From assembly GCA_913061345.1 (NCBI GenBank), contig CAJXTZ010000059.1, positions 1 through 13,683 on the forward strand: a stretch of 13,683 nt of DNA, read 5' to 3'. Origin of the DNA: an uncultured Erythrobacter sp. Its GTDB lineage: Bacteria; Pseudomonadota; Alphaproteobacteria; Sphingomonadales; Sphingomonadaceae. Shown here piece after piece: positions 1-5,405 of this stretch. The stretch's first letter is position 1. Each line of letters begins with the position of its first letter. The translations under genes and the position numbers were made by a program. The notes under the pieces are model-generated. The model was not told the origin of the DNA. It made no database searches and was given only the letters and a program-made list of their open reading frames with translations.

Positions 1-1300
1 CGAGAGTGACCGCTACGACCGACGCACGGGCAGTATCGGCGGATACGACGTCATAGACACCCGGACTTGCAGCAAGCCACAGGCCGAGCCCGATGACAGC
101 AAACTGCGTCCAGCGGGTACCGCGTTGGGGTCCATCCATGTGGTGCATTTCCCCGTCCACCTGGTGCCCGTCATGCGGCATATCGGTGTCATGCGACTGA
201 GGCTGCATCCGTTCGGATTCCAATGCGTCAGAACGCTTCGGATGCCAAGCCACCCTGGCGGTATTTAGCTTGTTCGTTTCGTACCAGTCCTGCGGGTCGG
301 CTTTCAACGCGTCGATGATGGTCGGAAGCGTGTCGCGGAGCGAATGCTCTGGCTCCCACCCCAGCAGGTTCCGGGCCCGGGAGATATCAAGGATGTAGTG
401 AGCATTGGCGTCATCGACCATCCATTGCTTGACGAAGCCGTCATGGCCAAGGACTTCTTCCTCGATCCACGTGCCCAGTTTCGCCACGCTCTTTGGAATG
501 CGCACTGTCGTCCATTCCTCGCCGTGGATCCGGCAATGGACGATGTCCTGAATCTCGGCGTAGCCCAGCGTTTCGGGCTCGCCGACAAGTATCGGCGTCT
601 CGCCCTCGAGGTCAGCGCGATTTGCCATTGTATGCTCTACCGCTCTGGTCAGATCTTCGAGGTGCAGTGCCGATTGCGCTGCGCACAACATGCCGGGATA
701 CAGATGCGCCGACACGCGGTGCTCATAAACGCCGGCAATCTGTTCGGCGAGAAAGGCGGAGTGCCCCTTATCGTCATAGACTCCGGCGAACCGCAGGAAC
801 ACAACCGGAATGTCGCCACGGTTCTCGCGCAGTACCTGCTCGGCGTCGGCTTTCGACTGAGGGTATGGCCAGGTAGGTCCGAGCGGACTGGATTCGTCGA
901 TACGCTCGTCGGGGAGCGGCTTGGGCTCGTGTACAAGCATCGAGCTTGCATAGATGAACTGTTCAACGTCGAAGTCCTGCAGCCCCGTGATCAGCCTGCG
1001 CGACCCTTCAACGTTGACGTCATTGTACAGAGGGTTCGGGTCGCCCGTGATGTCGAAATAGGCAGCTAGGTGTACACACGCCGCAATCGCGTTGCCGTGC
1101 GCGGCTCGCACCCTGGCCAGGGCATCGGCAATCGAAGCGTCGTCCGCGAGATCAACGGCGTATGAGGCTTCGAGCCCAGGGATGTCTTCCGCGACCGCGC
1201 GATCGAGGCCGATGATGCGATATTGACCGCTTAATCGATCAACCAAAGAGCGTCCGATGTATCCGCTTGCACCGGTTATCAGGACGACGCCTTCAGCCAT
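1..1300 (-). CDS. NAD-dependent epimerase/dehydratase with C-terminal SPW-like membrane segment (partial, runs off left edge)
   Basis: An open frame of 433 codons begins at ATG 1300 (complement) and runs through the left edge without a stop. A GGAG ribosome site lies about 7 nt before the ATG. Residues 10-16 (GASGYIG) form the Rossmann dinucleotide motif. S119/S120 and the YPQSK motif (Y146, K150) match the catalytic Ser and YxxxK of extended short-chain dehydrogenases, so it should bind NAD(P) and act on a nucleotide sugar or similar substrate. The substrate cannot be told. The epimerase part ends near residue 345. Then comes a linker rich in His, Met and Asp (about 365-390), then a hydrophobic stretch whose GLWLAASPGV core (406-415) resembles the SPW repeat of small membrane proteins. 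The fold assignment is firm and the SPW tail is likely. It lies 85 bp after the CBS gene on the same strand and probably shares its metal-regulated promoter. Confidence 0.88.
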   Translation of the reverse strand, partial: MAEGVVLITGASGYIGRSLVDRLSGQYRIIGLDRAVAEDIPGLEASYAVDLADDASIADALARVRAAHGNAIAACVHLAAYFDITGDPNPLYNDVNVEGSRRLITGLQDFDVEQFIYASSMLVHEPKPLPDERIDESSPLGPTWPYPQSKADAEQVLRENRGDIPVVFLRFAGVYDDKGHSAFLAEQIAGVYEHRVSAHLYPGMLCAAQSALHLEDLTRAVEHTMANRADLEGETPILVGEPETLGYAEIQDIVHCRIHGEEWTTVRIPKSVAKLGTWIEEEVLGHDGFVKQWMVDDANAHYILDISRARNLLGWEPEHSLRDTLPTIIDALKADPQDWYETNKLNTARVAWHPKRSDALESERMQPQSHDTDMPHDGHQVDGEMHHMDGPQRGTRWTQFAVIGLGLWLAASPGVYDVVSADTARASVVAVTL

Positions 1301-1341
1301 TTTCTACTCCATCGCGTTGATCTTGGGTTTACTCTTCAAGA

Positions 1342-1371
1342 CAGGACCGTCCTCAAAGGAAGACGGTCCTG
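1342..1371 (-). terminator. Hairpin between CBS gene and epimerase gene
   Basis: CAGGACCGTC (1342-1351) and GACGGTCCTG (1362-1371) form a perfect 10-bp stem with a 10-nt loop, just after the CBS stop codon. Read on the minus strand it is followed only by TCTTGAAGAG, without a real T-run. It is therefore a weak or partial terminator, or an mRNA processing/stability element that could lower epimerase expression relative to the CBS protein. Confidence 0.45.
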
Positions 1372-1385
1372 CAGCGGCCCTCGGA

Positions 1386-1829
1386 CTAGCAACAACCCGA
1401 TGAGTCCTTTTCCTGAGATGGCTTGGAGATTTCCTCGACGAGTTCTGCAGTTTTTGCATCAGCACCGGACCGTGCAATATCGGCCTGGGAAACCATACCG
1501 CAGCAATTCCCTTCGTCATCAATCACGGGAACGCGCCGGACCTGGTTGCTCTCCATCGTGGAGCAACATGCATCTACCTCGGTGTCCGGCGTGACAGTAA
1601 CAACCGACCGGGTCATGATGTCCCCCACCGGTGTGTCGGGCGACTTGCCTTCAGCTACGACGCGACAGCAAATGTCCCGATCTGTGACGACCCCCACCAG
1701 ACCTCCTTCGCCATCAATTACTGGAATTTCTCCGCAGTCGCTTCCCACCATGAGCTTCGCTGCGTCCTGTGCGCTCGCATCCTTGTCGCAGCAGGCGGGA
1801 TCCTTCGTCATAATGTCCTTAACATGCAT
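1386..1829 (-). CDS. Cysteine-rich two-CBS-domain protein
   Basis: This 147-residue protein consists almost entirely of two CBS repeats: about residues 1-60 (MHVKDIMT at the start, GEIPVID and GVVTDRD inside) and about 66-125 (GDIMTRSV, RRVPVIDDEG, GMVSQADIA). Tandem CBS pairs form a Bateman module that usually binds adenosyl nucleotides and regulates a partner, but no effector domain is attached here. It carries 11 cysteines, ten of them in five CC pairs (13-14, 54-55, 88-89, 109-110, and the final two residues 146-147), plus C32. That pattern suggests thiol or metal binding, which is inference. The start is supported by GGAG 7 nt upstream. It is the first gene after the MerR-type promoter at 1909-1939, with an untranslated leader of roughly 70 nt, and is followed by the epimerase gene. 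Confidence 0.9.
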   Translation of the reverse strand: MHVKDIMTKDPACCDKDASAQDAAKLMVGSDCGEIPVIDGEGGLVGVVTDRDICCRVVAEGKSPDTPVGDIMTRSVVTVTPDTEVDACCSTMESNQVRRVPVIDDEGNCCGMVSQADIARSGADAKTAELVEEISKPSQEKDSSGCC

Positions 1830-1908
1830 ATCTTCACTCCTTTATTGGTCGATCCGCGTGAAAGCACTTTTCATCGGGGGAACCTTCGCCCGAATCACTG
1901 AAAGTCAT

Positions 1909-1939
1909 AAAGTAACGGTTCCCATCGTGGGAAGGTCAA
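1909..1939 (-). promoter_or_regulatory. MerR/CueR-type promoter and operator for the CBS-epimerase genes
   Basis: On the minus strand, TTGACC (1939-1934) is separated by 19 bp from TACTTT (1914-1909). The spacer contains the palindrome TTCCCACGATGGGAA (1933-1919). An overlong 19-bp spacer filled by a dyad is the hallmark of promoters that MerR-family activators open by untwisting DNA. The -35, palindrome and -10 match the promoter at 2925-2955 almost base for base. Transcription should start near 1902. Confidence 0.85.
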
Positions 1940-2391
1940 GCCTCCTCCTCGCGGCGAATTGGAGAATTTGGCGCCGACCTGGACCGCACAAAGGTGGTCG
2001 CGAAAGTGCTTTTCTTCGGAGCTTAGCTGATGGGTCACGATTACAGTACGAGCCAACTGCTCCAACCCCTCAAATTGGCTGAATGGGAAAAGGTCGGGAG
2101 CTTGGAGAAAAGATCGTTTCAACGAATGGATAAGTTCCACTCAACATCGAGCTAATACAAAGATTTGTTGCGAATTAATCTTCGCAAACGGGCAAACCAA
2201 GCCTCGGCCAAAAACTGCAATCGCGAAGCTGGCCAAGCTTGAGGTCTTGCGGACATCGACGCAGCACCTTCGAGCCCGCTTCAGGAGTCTTAAGTTTCTC
2301 GACGGTCAAATGTCGGACGTGTCCTGAACCAAAGGCTGGTCAACCCAAAAATGAAGCGGACCATGACAACAGACCAGTGCCAACTCTGTTT
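1940..2391. other. About 450 bp without a convincing gene
   Basis: Short open frames occur on both strands but none has a recognisable domain together with a ribosome site. An 81-codon minus-strand frame (1895-2140) runs through the promoter at 1909-1939 and is rejected. The stretch contains an inverted repeat TTGCGAA (2168-2174) / TTCGCAA (2181-2187), and a copy of AAAGTGCTTT (2003-2012) that mirrors AAAGCACTTT at 1861-1870. It could be decayed coding DNA or an old junction. No mobile-element gene is visible. Confidence 0.4.
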
Positions 2392-2850
2392 TTAGCAGAC
2401 CCGCTGGTATCCGAACTTGTGACCGACCTCTTTTGCCAGGGCAGGATTGGCATCGTCGGAAAGATCTTTGAGAATAGGACAATCTGGCCTGTCATCGTTC
2501 GTGCAACCCTCGATAAGATGCTCGAGGGCGTCGATCATGGAATGAATTTCTGCAGCCTTGGCGCGCAGAGCACCCAGATGTCCGTCAGCAACCTCCCGAA
2601 CATCCTTGCTGGCCCTTTTCTCGTCGTGCCACAGACCGAGCAATTCGCCGATATCATCTACCGAGAAGCCCAGGTTGCGGGCGCGGCGGATGAACCGCAG
2701 CGTATGTATTTCAGCAGGGCCGTAAAGCCGATAGCCAGCTTCGGTGCGCTCGGCCGCTCCGATCAGACCGATTTTCTCATAATGCCTAATCATCTTGGCC
2801 GACACGCCACTGTCTGCGGCGGCCTCACCAATTGTGTGTAGATGGTTCAT
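2392..2850 (-). CDS. cueR: CueR-type MerR-family Cu+/Ag+ responsive transcriptional regulator
   Basis: This 152-residue protein has the MerR layout. A winged helix-turn-helix occupies residues 4-70 (TIGEAAADSGVSAKMIRHYE, then RLYG and the LRFIRRARNLGFS segment). A long dimerisation helix covers about 80-113, followed by a metal-binding loop with C116 and C124 in Cx7C spacing ending DCPI. S81 aligns with Ser77 of E. coli CueR, the residue that marks sensors of +1 coinage metals rather than Zn or Hg sensors. The protein is longer than E. coli CueR (135 aa), with a tail ending in another Cys (C152). No Shine-Dalgarno sequence precedes ATG 2850, and the predicted transcription start falls on or next to this ATG, so the mRNA may be leaderless. 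A palindrome identical to its targets sits in its own promoter, suggesting autoregulation. It probably controls both the left CBS arm and the right efflux arm. Confidence 0.92.
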   Translation of the reverse strand: MNHLHTIGEAAADSGVSAKMIRHYEKIGLIGAAERTEAGYRLYGPAEIHTLRFIRRARNLGFSVDDIGELLGLWHDEKRASKDVREVADGHLGALRAKAAEIHSMIDALEHLIEGCTNDDRPDCPILKDLSDDANPALAKEVGHKFGYQRVC

Positions 2851-2856
2851 GCATGC

Positions 2857-2886
2857 TGGATAACTTTCCCACGATGGGAATGCAAA
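2857..2886 (-). promoter_or_regulatory. Regulator's own promoter with CueR-type operator
   Basis: On the minus strand TTTGCA (2886-2881) and TATCCA (2862-2857) are 18 bp apart and enclose the palindrome at 2866-2880. Read on the plus strand this 15-mer, TTCCCACGATGGGAA, is identical to the operator before the CBS gene. The boxes are weaker than those of the other two promoters. Transcription should start about 7 nt past the -10, at or beside the ATG of the regulator. Confidence 0.65.
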
Positions 2887-2924
2887 TAACCTCCGCCGCC
2901 GGAATAATTATTCTGACGCCCCTC

Positions 2925-2955
2925 TTGACCTTCCCATGATGGGAAGCCTTATCTT
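2925..2955 (+). promoter_or_regulatory. MerR/CueR-type promoter and operator for the copper efflux genes
   Basis: TTGACC (2925-2930) and TATCTT (2950-2955) are separated by 19 bp containing the palindrome TTCCCATGATGGGAA (2931-2945). This is the classical arrangement for a CueR-activated promoter. Transcription should begin near 2962 and read rightward through the leader ORF and Met-rich gene, and possibly the whole efflux cluster. Confidence 0.88.
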
Positions 2956-2985
2956 TCGGATAATGTTTGATTCGCGGAGGAAGAT

Positions 2986-3087
2986 TTGAAGAAAGCGCAC
3001 TCCCGCGCATTGGCGCCGACATGCTCAGACGCTGCATCGCCCTGGAAAGACGCGAGCCAGATATGCGCAGCTGACCCGGGCAGGTAA
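2986..3087 (+). CDS. Possible 33-codon Cys-containing leader ORF
   Basis: A strong GGAGG (2976-2980) lies 5 nt before TTG 2986, which opens a 33-codon frame ending at TAA 3085-3087. The product would begin MKKAHSRALAPTC and contain two cysteines (C13, C27) and one Trp, with no signal peptide or membrane segment. Third codon positions are mostly G or C, as in the neighbouring genes. It is the first possible gene in the copper-induced transcript, about 24 nt after the predicted start, and its stop codon lies inside a small stem (3086-3102). It could be a real microprotein or a regulatory leader peptide. I do not recognise a family. Confidence 0.5.
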   Translation: MKKAHSRALAPTCSDAASPWKDASQICAADPGR

Positions 3088-3136
3088 CTTGAGCGGCAAG
3101 TTCGCGCGCTTCCAAGTCTTGCGCATGATGACGCAA
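3086..3136 (+). promoter_or_regulatory. Leader RNA with alternative stems before the Met-rich gene
   Basis: AACTTG (3086-3091) pairs with CAAGTT (3097-3102) over a 5-nt loop. A second CAAGT (3113-3117) could pair with the same ACTTG. Downstream TTGCG (3119-3123) can pair with CGCAA (3132-3136). The mutually exclusive pairings start at the stop codon of the leader ORF, which would suit translation-coupled control. The stems are short, so this is tentative. Confidence 0.3.
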
Positions 3137-3172
3137 AACTGAATTTATCGGAACAACGAAAGGAACTCTTTG

Positions 3173-3496
3173 ATGAATAGTTTGAAACTAGCCGGCCTCG
3201 GAGCCTTGGCAACCGCCGGTCTCGCAACAGCTGCGGCCGCGCAACCCCAAGTCGATCATCAGCCCGCTCCGCAAGAGAGTTCGCAAAGTCAGGAGAGCAG
3301 CCATGAGCATGGTGCAATGCAGGGCGAAATGTCGGGCATGGAAGGCGACATGCGGGGCCTGGATGGAGACATGTCCGGCATGATGGCGATGATGAACGAT
3401 CCGGAAATGCGCGCCCAAATGATGGACATGATGCGCAACTGCAGCGAAATGATGAGAATGAAACAGGAACAGATGTCAAATGAAGAAGCAGGGTAA
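3173..3496 (+). CDS. Secreted methionine-rich protein, probable periplasmic Cu/Ag binder
   Basis: The product has 107 residues from ATG 3173, preceded by AGGA at 8-nt spacing. A TTG codon directly upstream (3170) is in frame but less likely as the start. Residues 1-23 form a signal peptide with a probable cut after AAAA-Q. The mature part has a Gln/Ser/His-rich section (about 24-47) and then about 18 methionines in roughly 60 residues, in GEM, GDM, SGMM and MMDMM patterns, with one Cys (C90). Met clusters of this kind bind Cu+ or Ag+ in the oxidising periplasm, as in CusF, CusB and the Pco/Cop proteins. Binding here is inferred from composition. It is the first full-size gene after the CueR-type promoter at 2925-2955. 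I know no precise family name; it could be a metal sponge or a chaperone for the efflux pump. Confidence 0.85.
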   Translation: MNSLKLAGLGALATAGLATAAAAQPQVDHQPAPQESSQSQESSHEHGAMQGEMSGMEGDMRGLDGDMSGMMAMMNDPEMRAQMMDMMRNCSEMMRMKQEQMSNEEAG

Positions 3497-3540
3497 TCCT
3501 GATCATCACACGTCAACTTGACGGATTGCCTTCGCAAAAA

Positions 3541-3568
3541 CCTGCCCCGCACACCTGAGCGGGGCAGG
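3541..3568. terminator. Strong GC hairpin after the Met-rich gene
   Basis: CCTGCCCCGC (3541-3550) and GCGGGGCAGG (3559-3568) make a perfect 10-bp stem with an 8-nt loop. AAAAA precedes it (3536-3540) and no T-run follows, so it has terminator form on the minus strand (stem then T5). On the plus strand it is at best a pause or stability element, and read-through into the downstream genes is plausible. Confidence 0.6.
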
Positions 3569-3694
3569 CCTCGTCCGAATAACGATCGATAAATCCTGCC
3601 GACCTCATGTACCATGCAAGCGAACCGTATTTATGATTGCTACCACGACAGATCACGAAGGCTTGTCGAGACTCGCCTGCGCCCGTAGAGAAAG

Positions 3695-4045
3695 ATGATG
3701 CGGTTACTGCGCTCTCTTGGAATTTTTCTGATTGCTTGCGGACTCTTTGTCCAGTCGGCCGCTCATGCCTCGGCGCTTCCGCAAGCGCCGGCGACGATCG
3801 ACGGGCCGTGCGATGAGATGCGCATGGAGGCTGGTTCTTCGACCGCTCCGGAAGCCCAACACGGACCGTGCAAAAATCTTCGCCTGGATTGCCTTGTAGC
3901 CCTCGGCTGTATCGCTCCGCTGGTGATGGCCGAAGCCCCATCAGGAGAGCGTGTAACACTTGCTGCGCGTTCCTTGTTCACTCCGTTTACCGCTTATTCT
4001 TTGGCTCTCGTTGGTCAAGGACCCGAGCCGCCCCCTCCGCAATAG
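3695..4045 (+). CDS. Small secreted Cys-containing protein in CzcI/CruR-like position
   Basis: The protein has 116 residues from ATG 3695. A second ATG at 3698 has a slightly better distance to the weak GAG at 3688-3690. Residues 1-26 are a signal peptide or membrane anchor ending AAHA. The rest carries four cysteines (C39, C59, C66, C72), two of them in GPC triplets, a hydrophobic patch around 67-79, and a proline-rich tail (PEPPPP). Small exported proteins of about this size with scattered Cys and a Pro-rich end commonly sit directly upstream of RND efflux genes, for example CzcI. DUF2946/CruR-type proteins are another candidate group. Assignment to either rests on position and style, not on a firm motif. 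Its role is probably metal sensing or tuning of the operon. It ends 124 bp before the channel gene. Confidence 0.75.
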   Translation: MMRLLRSLGIFLIACGLFVQSAAHASALPQAPATIDGPCDEMRMEAGSSTAPEAQHGPCKNLRLDCLVALGCIAPLVMAEAPSGERVTLAARSLFTPFTAYSLALVGQGPEPPPPQ

Positions 4046-4169
4046 CGATTCTGAGTTTTGCCAGGGACTACCCTGCATACTGAAGCTGGACGAATTTTCC
4101 GTCGCGCCTAGCGATGGTCGTTTGTTCCGTCCGCGCTTACGTCGCGCGCTCTAGCGGAATCTAGAACTC

Positions 4170-5405
4170 ATGCAGAAAATTTGCTGGACCGCATTTCCGG
4201 TCCTGCTGGCTTTGGCGCCAGCTAGTTACGCCCAGTCGATCGGCTACGAGGAGGCCTTGAGAGCGGTCGTTAGCGAGCAGCCGCAGGTGCGGGCGCGGGA
4301 GTTGCAGCTCGATGCACGTCGCAGCGTCGCTGATGCAGCTGACGAACTACCTGATCCTCGGCTCCGCGCTGGAATTCAGAACCTTCCGGTGACAGGCCCG
4401 GCAGCCTTCGAGATCGACCGGCAGCTGCCCACCCAGATCCAGGTCGGTGTGGAGCAGGACATCCCCAATCTCGCCGAGCGCCATGCGAGAGCGCGCGTGG
4501 CAGCGGCCGATATAGATCTGGCTTCCGCGCAGCTGACACGCGCGCAGCTCATGGCTCGGCTTGGTGCAGGCGAGGCCTGGATCTCGCTCGCTTACACCCA
4601 ACAGGCCCTGAATGTTACCGATGACGCACTTAGGCAGATTGAAAGACTGGTGCCTCTGGCGCGGAGCGCTGTTGCCGCGGGATCGGCCAGGCCGGCTGAG
4701 AGCCTCGAGATTCGCCGTGCGGTACTGGAAGTCGAGGACGTGCGGACGCGCCTAGAAGGCGACCTTGACGCGGCACGGGCCATGTTGGCGCGATATGCTG
4801 CTGTGCAAGACGCAGTTGCCACCGGGGCGATCCCCGCGGCGGATGTCGATGTCGAGCGACTTCGGGCGACCCTAGAGCTTAATCCCGACATCATTCTCGC
4901 TATCGCACAGGTTCGACAGGCAGATGCGAGGATCGATCTTGCCCGGTCGGAGAAGCGGCCCGATTTCGGCATCAATCTCAGCTATGGCAGGCGCGATCCG
5001 ATGTTCGGCGATGTCGTCTCTGTCATGGGCTCAATTACGCTCCCCATCTTTGCGGGCAGGCGACAAAACCCGAGGATTGCCGCTGCTGAAGCCGAAGCAA
5101 GCGCAGCGCAAGCGATTCAGCTTGATCGGTTGCGCGAACTGCAAGCGCAATTCGAAGCCGACCTTGCAGCCTGGCGCAGCGCATACCGCCAGTGGCAGCG
5201 GGCCACGGAGGAGTTGCTACCCCTCGCCCAAAGCCGGGCTGATCTCGAAAGAGCGAGCTTCGCGGCAAACCGCGCCGAACTGCTCGACGTCATCGAAGCG
5301 ATCAAGGCGCTGGCGCTCTTACAAATCGAGATCCTTGAGCGTGAGGAGGCGACAGTCGAAGCCGCTACGACCTTGCGACTGACCTATACGGAGTTCCAGC
5401 CATGA
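4170..5405 (+). CDS. cusC: TolC-family outer-membrane channel of the Cus-type efflux system
   Basis: This 411-residue protein has a signal peptide at 1-21 (cut at SYA-Q). Two outer-membrane efflux repeats follow (about 25-205 and 215-405), built of long Ala/Arg/Glu-rich helices with the LPDP motif near the start and a GITLPIFAGRR-like turn (SITLPIFAGRR) in the second repeat. As a trimer it should form the outer-membrane pore and periplasmic tunnel of a tripartite pump. Unlike E. coli CusC it has no lipobox; its only N-terminal Cys (C5) is inside the signal peptide. The ribosome site is weak. Its stop overlaps the next ATG by 4 bp (ATGA), so translation of adaptor and channel is coupled. Metal specificity comes from the neighbours rather than from this protein. 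Confidence 0.93.
   Translation: MQKICWTAFPVLLALAPASYAQSIGYEEALRAVVSEQPQVRARELQLDARRSVADAADELPDPRLRAGIQNLPVTGPAAFEIDRQLPTQIQVGVEQDIPNLAERHARARVAAADIDLASAQLTRAQLMARLGAGEAWISLAYTQQALNVTDDALRQIERLVPLARSAVAAGSARPAESLEIRRAVLEVEDVRTRLEGDLDAARAMLARYAAVQDAVATGAIPAADVDVERLRATLELNPDIILAIAQVRQADARIDLARSEKRPDFGINLSYGRRDPMFGDVVSVMGSITLPIFAGRRQNPRIAAAEAEASAAQAIQLDRLRELQAQFEADLAAWRSAYRQWQRATEELLPLAQSRADLERASFAANRAELLDVIEAIKALALLQIEILEREEATVEAATTLRLTYTEFQP

Noticed and set aside
344..1069. Plus-strand open frame of 241 codons
   Set aside because: It is antisense to the epimerase gene, whose Rossmann and YxxxK motifs are unmistakable; no domain is seen in the plus frame.
1895..2140. Minus-strand 81-codon frame upstream of the CBS gene
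   Set aside because: It overlaps the MerR-type promoter at 1909-1939, lacks a ribosome site and shows no domain.
2239..2841. Plus-strand open frame of 200 codons
   Set aside because: It is the antisense shadow of the MerR-family regulator.
2902..2913. 12-bp perfect palindrome GAATAATTATTC between two operators
   Set aside because: It is AT-rich and short; it may simply be promoter-region DNA, with no known binding protein to assign.
3614..3688. 24-codon frame with one Cys and one His ending just before the small Cys protein
   Set aside because: No ribosome site and no family resemblance; too short to support.
4062..4075. CAGGG/CCCTG inverted repeat upstream of the channel gene
   Set aside because: Only 5 bp per arm, with no properly spaced -35 and -10 boxes and no match to the CueR-type palindrome.
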